DNA of 64,000 nt, taken from contig NZ_NEJP01000002.1 in the NCBI RefSeq assembly GCF_002113125.1, positions 1-64,000 on the forward strand, read 5' to 3'. A program made the translations under genes and the position numbers. This stretch comes from Pseudomonas sp. B20(2017). Lineage in GTDB: Bacteria > Pseudomonadota > Gammaproteobacteria > Pseudomonadales > Pseudomonadaceae. A model generated the notes under the pieces. The model was not told the DNA's origin. It did not search any database and was given only the letters and a program-made list of their open reading frames with translations. Of the stretch, positions 47,729-56,714 are shown one piece after another (within the stretch, counting starts at the first letter, position 1; every line of letters begins with the position of its first letter).

Positions 47729-47800
47729 TTGTCGCTCGATGTGTAGGACGGCCCCGTCCCCCAGGCGTCCCCCTAACCTATTGGCAGCAAGGTGATTTCC

Positions 47801-48355
47801 ATGACGGAACAAGTATCCACAAGCAGGTGCGATTCACCGCTACTTCAGGCATTCGTCGACAATCGACTGATTCTGGTCAAGATTGCAGCCCGCATTACCG
47901 GCTGCCGGTCACGCGCCGAAGATGTGGTGCAGGATGCGTTCTTCCGACTGCAATCGGCACCGCCGATCACGTCGTCGATCAAGGCCCAGCTGAGTTATCT
48001 GTTCCAGATCGTGCGCAACCTTGCGATCGATCACTACCGCAAACAGGCGCTGGAGCAGAAGTACGCCGGCCCCGAGGAGGAAGGGATGAACGTGGTCATT
48101 CAGGGCGCCTCGCCGGAAACCTCGCACATCAACTTCTCGACCCTGGAACACATCGCCGACGCGCTGACCGAGCTGCCGGTCCGCACCCGCTACGCCTTCG
48201 AGATGTACCGTCTGCACGGCGTGCCGCAGAAGGACATCGCCAAGGAACTCGGCGTTTCGCCGACCCTGGTCAACTTCATGATTCGCGATGCGCTGGTGCA
48301 TTGCCGCAAGGTATCCGGCAGCCGCGCCGACGCAGTGTCCGCGAACCGCCGCTGA
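47801..48355 (+). CDS. pvdS: ECF sigma factor PvdS, iron-starvation regulator
   Basis: The 184-residue ECF sigma factor has region 2 (RAEDVVQDAFFRLQ, then LSYLFQIVRNLAIDHYRKQ) and region 4 with the HTH GVPQKDIAKELGVSPTLVNFMIRDAL. These are characteristic PvdS sequences. It directs RNA polymerase to TAAAT-N16-CGT promoters, three of which occur in this window. It is itself under a Fur-box promoter, so the regulon is on only when iron is scarce. ATG 47801 with AAGGTG upstream was chosen over a GTG three codons earlier. Confidence 0.95.
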   Translation: MTEQVSTSRCDSPLLQAFVDNRLILVKIAARITGCRSRAEDVVQDAFFRLQSAPPITSSIKAQLSYLFQIVRNLAIDHYRKQALEQKYAGPEEEGMNVVIQGASPETSHINFSTLEHIADALTELPVRTRYAFEMYRLHGVPQKDIAKELGVSPTLVNFMIRDALVHCRKVSGSRADAVSANRR

Positions 48356-48369
48356 TAAAAACCGGCCGC

Positions 48370-48416
48370 AAAAAAAGATCGCAGCCTTCGTTGAAGGGCT
48401 GCGATCTTTTTTTTTT
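48370..48416. terminator. Bidirectional terminator after pvdS
   Basis: The stem AGATCGCAGCC(T)TC / GAAGGGCTGCGATCT has one bulge, with a run of A on the left and ten T on the right. It can end both pvdS (+) and the convergent acetyltransferase gene (-). Confidence 0.92.
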
Positions 48417-48426
48417 CAGCGCAGTG

Positions 48427-49440
48427 TCACACCAGCGTGCAGCGGTCGAAAAAGCGCTCGCGCCCGAGGATCATCAGCGCCGCGCGCTTGTGCGGGAAGT
48501 CGAACTCCTTCTCGCAGTGGAAACACTGGTTGTGCATGTGGCCAATCATCTTCGCGTTGTCGGCACGCGGTTCGGCGACCACTCGCTGAGTACGCGGATC
48601 ATTCAGGAACAGGTAGTGCACCAGCGCAGACAGCCAGCTCGCCACCTTGTGCGGGCCACGATGGTCTTCCTCACCAACCAGCATGTGAATGCCGCGATCG
48701 TAATTGTCGGCATCGTAGAACGGCGCGATGCGATCTTCCTTGGCCCAGTAGGCTTCGAAATAGGCAAACGGCTGATCATCGAAACAACCGATCAGGGTCA
48801 GCGTGTGCGGATCGGCGTCGAGTTTGCTCAAGTACTCGCGATGCTGTTCGAGGCTGCCCTCTTCCTGCCAGAAACTGGCAACTCGCGGACTGTTCTGCCA
48901 GCGATTGAAACGCGCCAGATCCTGCTCGATCTCCACCGTTCGCAGGGAAATCCAGGCACCGAGGCGCGCATCGAAACGCCGATAAACCTCACCACGCGGT
49001 TTGACCGGGCGCAGCGGATGACGCTTGCCATTGCTGATGACCATCTGCTGCGGATAACTGCCGGTCAGCGAGGCCCCCAGCCACGGCTGCGGCAGTTGCC
49101 AGAACAGCGTGCGCTCGCAGCGATATTCGCCTGCCACTTCACTGCTCACCAGCAAACCGCTGAGCAAGGCTTCGGTCGGCGTCTGATCCAGTTGCCAGAT
49201 CAATTGCTGACGCGCCGGATCCCGGGCAAACAGCCAATAACAGGCCGCCCACAGCGCCTGGCCCGGCGGCAGTGCGTAGCGTTCATCGATCTGGATCGGC
49301 CCCTGGCCTTCACGATCGAGACGCAGGCGAATCAGCGGTTGCCCGTCCAGGCTCAGGCTCAGACGGCTTTCGGTGGCATCGGCTACCAGTTGGCTGCCCG
49401 AAGGCAGGGCCAGGGCAGTCAGGTCATTCAGATTGGACAT
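48427..49440 (-). CDS. IucB/PvdY-II-like siderophore acetyltransferase (likely hydroxyornithine acetylase)
   Basis: The 337-residue protein has a variable N-terminal part and a C-terminal GNAT domain of the IucB/RhbD type. The hallmark is EPRADNAKMIGHMHNQCF followed by FDFPHKRAALM near the C-terminus, plus WxEEGSLEQHREYLS and YFEAYWAKEDRIAPFY upstream. Such enzymes acetylate N-hydroxy-lysine or N-hydroxy-ornithine to make hydroxamates. With a perfect PvdS box and pvdS next to it, it most likely makes N5-acetyl-N5-hydroxyornithine for pyoverdine, where PAO1 uses the formyltransferase PvdF. The peptide itself is not encoded here. Confidence 0.8.
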   Translation of the reverse strand: MSNLNDLTALALPSGSQLVADATESRLSLSLDGQPLIRLRLDREGQGPIQIDERYALPPGQALWAACYWLFARDPARQQLIWQLDQTPTEALLSGLLVSSEVAGEYRCERTLFWQLPQPWLGASLTGSYPQQMVISNGKRHPLRPVKPRGEVYRRFDARLGAWISLRTVEIEQDLARFNRWQNSPRVASFWQEEGSLEQHREYLSKLDADPHTLTLIGCFDDQPFAYFEAYWAKEDRIAPFYDADNYDRGIHMLVGEEDHRGPHKVASWLSALVHYLFLNDPRTQRVVAEPRADNAKMIGHMHNQCFHCEKEFDFPHKRAALMILGRERFFDRCTLV

Positions 49441-49480
49441 GGGTCGGGCTCACGGTAATCGTCGACAGTTCAACGATGGG

Positions 49481-49504
49481 ACGTGAGCCGAGGCGGGAAA
49501 TTTA
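49481..49504 (-). promoter_or_regulatory. PvdS-dependent promoter of the IucB-like gene
   Basis: On the minus strand TAAAT (49500-49504), 16 bp, then CGT (49481-49483) match the PvdS consensus perfectly. It lies about 40 bp upstream of the ATG at 49440. Confidence 0.85.
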
Positions 49505-49527
49505 GGCCAGGCGCGAAAAACCGTCCG

Positions 49528-50325
49528 TCATTGTTGCGGCACCGGCACCACCGCAATCTTGTACGGATCGAAGATCTTCAGCATCTGCCCGTTGTCGCGC
49601 AGACCTTGCAAAAGCTTGCCGAACGCCTCGCCGGTGATCGGCGCCTTCGGGCTGAGAATGGCGTAATGGTGGTAGATCTGGTCGATGCGTTGCGACACCA
49701 GCAATTCGTCGCGCACTTTTTCGTTGCGCAGCAGGTAATCGAACAGGTACGAGCGGGTCACCAGCGCAACGTCCGCACGCCCGCGCAAGACCATCAACAG
49801 GTTGCTGTCGTGGGAATAGGTCAGCGTGGCGCTATAGGTTTCCGCGAGGTACTTGGGATCGGCGTTGAAATTGGCGAATTCGTAGTGATAGCCGCTGTAC
49901 AGCGCCAGGCGTTTGCCCTTGAGATCGGCGAAGTAATTCTGCTGGCGACCGGGCTTGTTCTGCGCGACGAAAATCTCCGCGTCCTCCAGGCCCATGTCGA
50001 CGGTGGTGTGGGGAATGTCTTTCCAGCCCCACTCCGGGTTTTCGAAGATCGCCATGTCGGTGCGGCCATCCTTGAAATCGCCGAACCGGCGAGGAATCGA
50101 GGTGGGCACCAGCTCGAAACGATAGTCGCTCTGGGCGCTGTTCAAAGCCGCGACCAACTCCGGCAGCAGCCCTGTATCTGCGCCGTTTTCCGGGCGAATG
50201 GTGTAGGGCGGAAAATGCGCCGCGCCCACCCGAACCACTTGCGCCGCCGGAGCAGGCAATACCCATAATGCAGCCAGCGCTGCGAGCATCAGCCCGGCGG
50301 CCGTCCGAATTGGCGAAGACTTCAA
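49528..50325 (-). CDS. Family-3 periplasmic solute-binding protein (amino-acid type)
   Basis: The 265-residue protein has a signal peptide ending APAAQ and the SBP_bac_3 pattern: VRVGAAHFPPYTIRPENGADTGLLPELVAALN, an internal LKGKRLALYSGYHYEF strand-helix and IYHHYAILSPKAP. It may bind a small amino-acid-like ligand. No permease or ATPase gene is adjacent, so it may be an orphan. The start is a TTG at 50325 with GGGGAG upstream; an ATG at 50289 would leave a signal without positive charges. It lies just upstream of the PvdS box, reading the same way. Confidence 0.72.
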   Translation of the reverse strand: MKSSPIRTAAGLMLAALAALWVLPAPAAQVVRVGAAHFPPYTIRPENGADTGLLPELVAALNSAQSDYRFELVPTSIPRRFGDFKDGRTDMAIFENPEWGWKDIPHTTVDMGLEDAEIFVAQNKPGRQQNYFADLKGKRLALYSGYHYEFANFNADPKYLAETYSATLTYSHDSNLLMVLRGRADVALVTRSYLFDYLLRNEKVRDELLVSQRIDQIYHHYAILSPKAPITGEAFGKLLQGLRDNGQMLKIFDPYKIAVVPVPQQ

Positions 50326-50416
50326 AACACCCCACTCCCCGAAAAAGTACCGATCATTGCATTCAAGCTAGGCGGTTTCGCCCAGTTAGCCAGTTTCCCG
50401 GCCCGATAGAAAGCGC

Positions 50417-51040
50417 CTAGCGCTCTTCGAGCACCAGAATCAGCGCTTCTTCGGCCAGTTGATCCAGGCTCAGGCTGCCGCCGGCGCGGAACCAGGTGGT
50501 GGTCCAGGACAATGCGCCCGTGAGAAAACGTCGGGTAATGAACACATCGCCACGGATGAAGCCCGCCTCCTTGGCCTCGCCCAGCACTTGCAGCCAGAGG
50601 TCTTCGTAAATGTCGCGCAGCGCCAGCACTTTTGCCTGGCCATCTTCGGACAGCGAGCGCCATTCATACACCAGCACCGCCATCGCCTCGCCGCTGCCGC
50701 CCATGATCGACTGCAATTCGCAGCGGATCAGCGCCAGCACCCGCTCGCGCACATCGGCGGCATCAGCAAGGGCTGCACGCATCAGCGCGGTGTTGTAGCG
50801 GATGGTTTCCTCCATCACTGCGCGCAGGATTTCATCCTTGCTCTTGAAGTGATGAAAGATGCTGCCGGACTGAATCCCCACGGCACCGGCCAGATCGCGC
50901 ACCGTGGTGCGCTCGTAGCCCTTGTTGCGGAACAGGTGGGCCGCCACTTGCAGCAGTTTGCCGCGAGCGCTGTCCGGATCGGTCAGCTGGCCGGCATCGA
51001 CCAGTTCACGCATGACCCTCAGGGCTTTTTGCTCGTCCAC
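50417..51040 (-). CDS. atuR: TetR-family repressor of the atu genes
   Basis: The 207-residue protein has the TetR DNA-binding region LLQVAAHLFRNKGYERTTVRDLAGAVGIQSGSIFHHFKSKDE (in part) and a helical ligand domain. The GTG start at 51040 has AGGAG about 9 nt upstream. It is divergent from atuA across a gap with two inverted copies of a 17-bp site. In P. aeruginosa AtuR represses the cluster until a terpenoid acid or its CoA ester relieves it. Confidence 0.85.
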   Translation of the reverse strand: MDEQKALRVMRELVDAGQLTDPDSARGKLLQVAAHLFRNKGYERTTVRDLAGAVGIQSGSIFHHFKSKDEILRAVMEETIRYNTALMRAALADAADVRERVLALIRCELQSIMGGSGEAMAVLVYEWRSLSEDGQAKVLALRDIYEDLWLQVLGEAKEAGFIRGDVFITRRFLTGALSWTTTWFRAGGSLSLDQLAEEALILVLEER

Positions 51041-51127
51041 CCGTTCTCTCCTACAGTCGATCAGTCAAATGCGCCGTACGCCGCAGAAACGGCGGGGTTG
51101 CGCGGGCAATTTAAGCCGCCGGCGGTG

Positions 51128-51189
51128 ACCAAGCAAGCGCTTGGGCAGAAGATAATTCCAGGCGTTTACAAACCAAGCGCTTGCTTGGT
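51128..51189. promoter_or_regulatory. Pair of AtuR operators and the atuA promoter
   Basis: The 17-mer CCAAGCGCTTGCTTGGT occurs on the plus strand at 51173-51189 and on the minus strand at 51128-51144, in mirror orientation, each containing a dyad. A -35-like TTTACA (51165-51170) and -10-like TAGTCT (51189-51194) with an 18-bp spacer flank the right-hand copy, so repressor binding there would block the atuA promoter. AtuR is known to bind inverted repeats in this intergenic region in P. aeruginosa. Confidence 0.8.
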
Positions 51190-51234
51190 AGTCTCGATGC
51201 ACTTCTGTCACAGGTTCCTGAGTCGGAGATCAAA

Positions 51235-53025
51235 ATGCCCACCTCGGTTCGCATCGGATGCGCCAGCGCATTCTGGGGAGACACCTCGACCGCCGCCGCG
51301 CAGTTAGTGGCGGGCGGACAGCTGGATTATCTGGTCTTCGACTATCTGGCCGAAATAACCATGTCGATCATGGCCGGCGCACGCATGAAGGACCCGCAGG
51401 CCGGGTTCGCAGGAGACTTCATTGAAGTCCTCGCGCCCCTGCTGCCACAACTGGCCGAACAGAACATTCGCGTCATCAGCAATGCCGGCGGGGTCAACCC
51501 AAAGGCCTGCGCCGCCGCGCTGCAAGCGGCCTGCGACAAGGCCGGCGTAGAGCTGAAAATCGCCGTCCTGCTGGGCGATGACCTGCAACCCCGCGTAAAA
51601 CACCTCGCCTCCCAAGGCATCACGGAAATGTTCAGCGGCGCCCCGCTGCCGCCGATGTGCGTGTCGACCAACGCCTACCTCGGCGCGCCGGGCATTGTCG
51701 AAGCCCTGCGCCTCGGCGCCGATATCGTCATCACCGGCCGGGTGGTCGACAGCGCAGTGGTCAGCGCCGCGCTGGTGCACGAATTCGACTGGTCGTGGCA
51801 CGACTACGACAAACTCGCGCAAGCAGCCCTGGCGGGGCACATCATCGAATGCGGTGCGCAGTGTACCGGCGGCAACTTCACCGACTGGCGCGATGTGCCG
51901 GATTACGAACACATCGGTTTCCCGATCGTCGAAGTCAGCGCCGACGGCCAGTTCATCGTCAGCAAACCGGAAGGCTCCGGCGGGCTGGTCACACCGCTGA
52001 CGGTCGGCGAACAGATGCTCTACGAAATCGGCGATCCGCAGGCTTATCTGTTGCCGGATGTGGTCTGCGATTTCAGCGAGGTTAAACTCCAGCAACAAGG
52101 CAAAAACGCCGTCCGGGTCCACGGCGCCAAAGGCCTGCCGCCCAGCGACCAATACAAGGTCAGCGCCACGTATCCGGACGGTTTCCGCTGCACCGCCAGT
52201 TGCCTGATCGCCGGCATCGATGCCGTGGAGAAAGCCCGGCGCGTCAGCCAGGCGATCCTCGACAAGACCTCGGAAATGCTCGACCAGAAAGGATTGGGCC
52301 CCTACACCGAAACCCACGTCGAACTGCTCGGCAGCGAAGCCACCTACGGCCCTCACGGCCAGCGTCGGGACAGCCGCGAAGTGGTGATCAAACTCGCCGT
52401 GCGCCACCCGAACAAGCAGGCACTGATCCTGTTTTCCCGCGAGATCGCCCAGGCCGCGACCGGCATGGCGCCGGGCCTGACCGGCATCGTCGGCGGGCGG
52501 CCGACGGTGTATCCGCTGATCCGGCTGTTCTCGTTCCTGATCGACAAAAGCGCCTGCACATTGCAGATCGACATCGCTGGCGAATCTCATCTGTTTGCCC
52601 TGCCCGCCCCCGCCACCCTCGACAGTCAGGATCTGCCCCTGCCCCACGAAACACCCAAACCCCAGGGCCGCGCCGACGCGAGCGTGCCATTGGTGAAACT
52701 GGCCGTGGCGCGCTCCGGCGACAAGGGCAACCACAGCAACATCGGCGTCATGCCACGCCGCCCGGAATACCTGCCGTGGATCGCCGAGGCGCTGACCCCG
52801 GCGGTGGTTGTGGACTGGATGAGTCATGTCCTCGACCCGATTTACGGCCGGGTCGAACGCTGGTATCTGCCGGGCACCCACAGCCTCAACTTCCTGCTGG
52901 AAAACGCCCTCGGCGGCGGTGGCGTGGCGAGCCTGCGCATCGACCCGCAAGGCAAGGCCTTCGCTCAACAACTACTGGAAATCCAGATCCCGGTGCCGCA
53001 GAGCATCGCCGAACAGTTCGACTAG
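51235..53025 (+). CDS. atuA: AtuA, acyclic terpene utilisation protein
   Basis: The 596-residue protein belongs to the DUF1446/AtuA family: a large N-terminal domain ([18 protein letters not shown], then the block [16 protein letters not shown] and [12 protein letters not shown]) and a C-terminal AtuA-like domain with [17 protein letters not shown]. It is needed for growth on citronellol and geraniol, but its reaction is not established; it may act on a hydroxyacyl-CoA intermediate. The ATG 51235 (GGAG upstream) was chosen, since a longer frame from 51181 crosses the operator. Confidence 0.88.
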   Translation: MPTSVRIGCASAFWGDTSTAAAQLVAGGQLDYLVFDYLAEITMSIMAGARMKDPQAGFAGDFIEVLAPLLPQLAEQNIRVISNAGGVNPKACAAALQAACDKAGVELKIAVLLGDDLQPRVKHLASQGITEMFSGAPLPPMCVSTNAYLGAPGIVEALRLGADIVITGRVVDSAVVSAALVHEFDWSWHDYDKLAQAALAGHIIECGAQCTGGNFTDWRDVPDYEHIGFPIVEVSADGQFIVSKPEGSGGLVTPLTVGEQMLYEIGDPQAYLLPDVVCDFSEVKLQQQGKNAVRVHGAKGLPPSDQYKVSATYPDGFRCTASCLIAGIDAVEKARRVSQAILDKTSEMLDQKGLGPYTETHVELLGSEATYGPHGQRRDSREVVIKLAVRHPNKQALILFSREIAQAATGMAPGLTGIVGGRPTVYPLIRLFSFLIDKSACTLQIDIAGESHLFALPAPATLDSQDLPLPHETPKPQGRADASVPLVKLAVARSGDKGNHSNIGVMPRRPEYLPWIAEALTPAVVVDWMSHVLDPIYGRVERWYLPGTHSLNFLLENALGGGGVASLRIDPQGKAFAQQLLEIQIPVPQSIAEQFD

Positions 53026-53037
53026 AGGATTGGCACC

Positions 53038-53907
53038 ATGGCGTTCGAATCGATTTTCAGGGCTGATCTGTTCAGCGGCCAGACCGTCATCGTCACCGGC
53101 GGCGGCAGTGGCATCGGGCGTTGCACCGCCCATGAACTGGCGGCGCTCGGGGCGACCGTGGTGCTGGTCGGGCGCAAGCCGGAAAAGCTGCAAACCGTTG
53201 CTGCCGAAATCGCCGAGGACGTCGGCCGTGCGCACTGGAAGGCTTGCGATATCCGTGACGAAGAAGCAGTGAAGGCGCTAGTCAGCGAACTGATTCGCGA
53301 ACACGGGCCGATCCACGGGCTGGTCAACAATGCCGGCGGCCAGTACCCGTCGCCCCTGGCCTCGATCAATCAGAAAGGTTTCGAAACCGTGCTGCGCACC
53401 AATCTGGTCGGCGGTTTCCTGATGGCCCGGGAAGTGTTCAACCAGTCGATGAGCAAACACGGCGGCAGCATCGTCAACATGCTTGCCGACATGTGGGGCG
53501 GCATGCCCGGTATGGGCCACTCCGGCGCCGCGCGTTCGGGCATGGACAACTTCACCAAAACAGCGGCGTTCGAATGGGGTTATGCCGGCGTTCGAGTGAA
53601 TGCGGTAGCCCCGGGGTGGATCGCTTCCAGCGGCATGGACACCTACGAAGGCGCGTTCAAAGCGGTGATCCCGACCTTGCGCGAACACGTGCCGCTCAAG
53701 CGCATCGGCACCGAATCAGAAGTCAGCGCGGCGATTGTGTTTCTGCTCAGCCCTGCCGCCTCGTTTATCAGCGGTAGCACGTTGCGTATCGACGGTGCGG
53801 CCAGCCTGGGCAGTCGCGCCTGGCCACTGCACAAGGCGACACACGGCGAATCCTTCAACGGTTTTCACCGGGCCTATATGCCGGACGTCTTGAAGGACAA
53901 GGAGTAA
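53038..53907 (+). CDS. atuB: AtuB, SDR of the citronellol/geraniol pathway
   Basis: The 289-residue SDR has the Rossmann loop TGGGSGIG and the NNAG motif. The active-site region reads GMGHSGAARSGMDNFTKTAAFEWG, without Y-x3-K. This matches peroxisomal 2-enoyl-CoA reductase/dienoyl-CoA reductase-type SDRs, where the same GAAR block occurs. It probably acts on a CoA ester in the pathway rather than on the alcohol. It lies 12 bp after atuA and 3 bp before atuC. Confidence 0.85.
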   Translation: MAFESIFRADLFSGQTVIVTGGGSGIGRCTAHELAALGATVVLVGRKPEKLQTVAAEIAEDVGRAHWKACDIRDEEAVKALVSELIREHGPIHGLVNNAGGQYPSPLASINQKGFETVLRTNLVGGFLMAREVFNQSMSKHGGSIVNMLADMWGGMPGMGHSGAARSGMDNFTKTAAFEWGYAGVRVNAVAPGWIASSGMDTYEGAFKAVIPTLREHVPLKRIGTESEVSAAIVFLLSPAASFISGSTLRIDGAASLGSRAWPLHKATHGESFNGFHRAYMPDVLKDKE

Positions 53908-53910
53908 GCC

Positions 53911-55527
53911 ATGCCGCAGATCCAGTCCCAACTCGACCCGCACAGCGAAGCCTTCGCCCGCAATCGCGCAGCGATGCTCGCGGCCATCGAGCAAGTCCAG
54001 CAGCTCGAACAGAACCTGCTGAACAAGGCCGCCGAAGCCAAACCGAAATTCGACAAGCGCGGACAATTGCTGCCCCGTGAGCGCCTGAATCTGCTGCTCG
54101 ACCCCGGCGCGCCATTCCTCGAACTGGCGAGCCTGGCCGGCTACAAACTCCACGACGACAAGGACGGCAGCTCGGCCGGTGGCGGCTTGATCGCCGGCAT
54201 CGGTTACGTGTCCGGCGTGCGCGCCTTGATCGTGGCGAACAACAGCGCGATCAAGGGCGGGACGATTTCCCCGTCGGGCCTGAAAAAATCCCTGCGCCTG
54301 CAACAGATCGCCCAGGAAAACAAACTGCCGGTCATCACCCTCGCCGAAAGCGGCGGCGCCAACCTCAATTACGCGGCGGAAATTTTTGTCGAAGGCGCAC
54401 GCAGTTTTGCCAATCAGGCGCGGATGTCGGCCATGGGGTTGCCGCAGATCACTGTGGTGCACGGCTCGGCCACCGCCGGCGGCGCTTATCAGCCGGGGTT
54501 GTCGGACTACGTGGTGGTGGTGCGCGGCAAGGCCAAGCTGTTTCTTGCCGGCCCGCCGTTGCTTAAAGCAGCGACCGGTGAAGTCGCCACCGACGAAGAA
54601 CTGGGTGGTGCCGAGATGCACGCGCAAGTCGCCGGCACCGCCGAATACCTGGCCGAAAACGATGCCGACGGCGTGCGTCAGGTGCGGGAAATCGTCAGCC
54701 TGCTGAACTGGAACGAGCAAATACCGTGGCTGCCCGAGCCGCAATTCAAGGAGCCGCTGTACCCCATCGACGAACTGCTCGGCCTGATCCCGGACGACCC
54801 GAAAAAACCCTACGACGTGCGCGAAATCATTGCTCGGATCGCCGATGAATCACGCTTCCTGGAGTTCAAGGGCGAGTTCGATCAGCAGACCGTTTGCGGG
54901 CACCTGAAAATTCAGGGCCGCGCCTGCGGTTTCATCGGCAACAACGGCCCGATCACGCCCAACGGTGCGAGCAAGGCGGCGCAGTTCATTCAGCTCTGCG
55001 ATCAGAGCCAGACGCCGCTGCTGTTTTTCCACAACACCACCGGGTTCATGGTCGGCACCGAATCGGAACAGCACGGGGTGATCAAGCACGGCTCCAAATT
55101 GATCCAGGCCGTGGCCAATGCGCGGGTGCCGAAACTGACAATCGTGGTCGGCGGCTCCTACGGCGCGGGCAACTACGCGATGTGCGGGCGCGGGCTTGAT
55201 CCGCGCTTCATCTTCGCCTGGCCCAACAGCCGCACCGCCGTGATGGGCGGCGCCCAGGCCGGCAAGGTGCTACGGATCGTCACCGAAGCCAAGCAGCTCA
55301 AGGACGGCCTGGTGCCGGACCCGAAAATGCTCGACATGCTGGAGCAGGTCACCGCGCAGAAACTCGACAGCCAGTCCACCGCCCTCTACGGCAGCGCCAA
55401 CCTGTGGGACGACGGGCTGATCGATCCGCGCGACACCCGCACTCTGCTCGGTTACCTGCTGGACATCTGCCACGAAGCCGACGTGCGCACGCTGCAACCC
55501 AACAGCTTCGGCGTCAGCCGGTTCTGA
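53911..55527 (+). CDS. atuC: Geranyl-CoA carboxylase beta subunit (carboxyltransferase)
   Basis: The 538-residue protein has the two crotonase-fold halves of acyl-CoA carboxyltransferases. The N-terminal half has LLPRERLNLLLDPGAPFLEL and ESGGANL, and the C-terminal half has GFMVGTESEQHGVIKHG and GGSYGAGNYAMCGRG. With AtuF it carboxylates cis-geranyl-CoA in a biotin-dependent reaction, parallel to methylcrotonyl-CoA carboxylase in leucine breakdown. Assignment to geranyl-CoA rather than methylcrotonyl-CoA rests on the atuA/B neighbours. Confidence 0.9.
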   Translation: MPQIQSQLDPHSEAFARNRAAMLAAIEQVQQLEQNLLNKAAEAKPKFDKRGQLLPRERLNLLLDPGAPFLELASLAGYKLHDDKDGSSAGGGLIAGIGYVSGVRALIVANNSAIKGGTISPSGLKKSLRLQQIAQENKLPVITLAESGGANLNYAAEIFVEGARSFANQARMSAMGLPQITVVHGSATAGGAYQPGLSDYVVVVRGKAKLFLAGPPLLKAATGEVATDEELGGAEMHAQVAGTAEYLAENDADGVRQVREIVSLLNWNEQIPWLPEPQFKEPLYPIDELLGLIPDDPKKPYDVREIIARIADESRFLEFKGEFDQQTVCGHLKIQGRACGFIGNNGPITPNGASKAAQFIQLCDQSQTPLLFFHNTTGFMVGTESEQHGVIKHGSKLIQAVANARVPKLTIVVGGSYGAGNYAMCGRGLDPRFIFAWPNSRTAVMGGAQAGKVLRIVTEAKQLKDGLVPDPKMLDMLEQVTAQKLDSQSTALYGSANLWDDGLIDPRDTRTLLGYLLDICHEADVRTLQPNSFGVSRF

Positions 55528-55556
55528 TCGCCACGGATTAAAGGAGAACAATAAAA

Positions 55557-56714
55557 ATGATCTTCACCCCGGAACACGAAGCACTGCGCCGTACTGTCCG
55601 CCAGTTCGTCGAGCACGAAATCAACCCGCACGTCGATGAGTGGGAAAAGGCCGGGCGTTTTCCTATCCACGAGATTTTCCGCAAGGCCGGCGACCTCGGT
55701 CTGCTGGGGATTTCCAAGCCGGAAAAATTCGGCGGCATGGGCCTGGATTACAGCTATTCGATCGTTGCGGCGGAAGAGTTCGGCACCATCCATTGCGGCG
55801 GCATTCCGATGTCGATCGGCGTGCAGACCGACATGTGCACCCCGGCCCTCGCCCGCTTCGGTTCCGATGAATTGCGCGAAGAGTTTTTGCGCCCGGCGAT
55901 CAGCGGCGAGCAGGTCGGTTGCATCGGCGTCTCGGAAGTCGGTGCCGGCTCCGACGTCGCCGGGCTCAAGACCACCGCACGCAAGGACGGCGGCGACTAC
56001 GTGATCAACGGCAGCAAGATGTGGATCACCAACTCGCCGAGCGCCGACTTCATCTGCCTGCTGGCCAACACCTCGGACGACAAGCCGCACGTCAACAAGT
56101 CGCTGATCATGGTGCCGATGGACACGCCGGGCATCAGCCTCAGTTCGAATCTGGACAAGCTCGGCATGCGCAGCTCGGAAACCGCCCAGGTGTTTTTCGA
56201 TAACGTACGCGTGCCCCAGCGCAATCGCATCGGTCACGAAGGCGCCGGGTTCATGATGCAGATGCTGCAGTTCCAGGAGGAACGTCTGTTCGGCGCGGCC
56301 AACATGATCAAAGGCCTGGAATACTGCGTCGACAGCACCATCGAGTACTGCAAGGAACGCAAGACCTTTGGCAACGCGCTGATCGACAATCAGGTGATCC
56401 ACTTCCGTCTCGCCGAATTGCAGACCGAAATCGAATGCCTGCGGGCGCTGGTGTATCAGGCCACCGAGCAATACGTGAAAGGCCAGGACGTCACCCGACT
56501 GGCCTCGATGGCCAAGCTCAAGGCCGGGCGCCTCGGCCGGGAAGTCAGCGACAGTTGCCTGCAATACTGGGGCGGCATGGGCTTCATGTGGGACAACCCG
56601 GTGGCCCGCGCCTACCGCGACGTGCGGCTGGTGTCGATTGGCGGCGGCGCCGATGAAATCATGCTGGGGATCATCTGCAAACTCATGGGCATCTTGCCGG
56701 GGAAAAAGAAATGA
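55557..56714 (+). CDS. atuD: Citronellyl-CoA dehydrogenase
   Basis: The 385-residue acyl-CoA dehydrogenase has an N-terminal helical domain, the middle beta domain with CIGVSEVGAGSDVAGLKT and KMWITNSPSADF, and a C-terminal helical domain with CKERKTFGNALIDNQ and LQYWGGMGFM. It would oxidise citronellyl-CoA to cis-geranyl-CoA with FAD, handing electrons to ETF. AGGAG lies before the ATG. It overlaps atuE by 4 bp. Confidence 0.9.
   Translation: MIFTPEHEALRRTVRQFVEHEINPHVDEWEKAGRFPIHEIFRKAGDLGLLGISKPEKFGGMGLDYSYSIVAAEEFGTIHCGGIPMSIGVQTDMCTPALARFGSDELREEFLRPAISGEQVGCIGVSEVGAGSDVAGLKTTARKDGGDYVINGSKMWITNSPSADFICLLANTSDDKPHVNKSLIMVPMDTPGISLSSNLDKLGMRSSETAQVFFDNVRVPQRNRIGHEGAGFMMQMLQFQEERLFGAANMIKGLEYCVDSTIEYCKERKTFGNALIDNQVIHFRLAELQTEIECLRALVYQATEQYVKGQDVTRLASMAKLKAGRLGREVSDSCLQYWGGMGFMWDNPVARAYRDVRLVSIGGGADEIMLGIICKLMGILPGKKK

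Noticed and set aside
47827..49458. 543-codon open frame overlapping pvdS and the acetyltransferase gene
   Set aside because: It reads pvdS in a second frame, crosses a clear terminator, and continues antisense to the acetyltransferase. The translation is rich in Arg, Gln and His, with no family resemblance.
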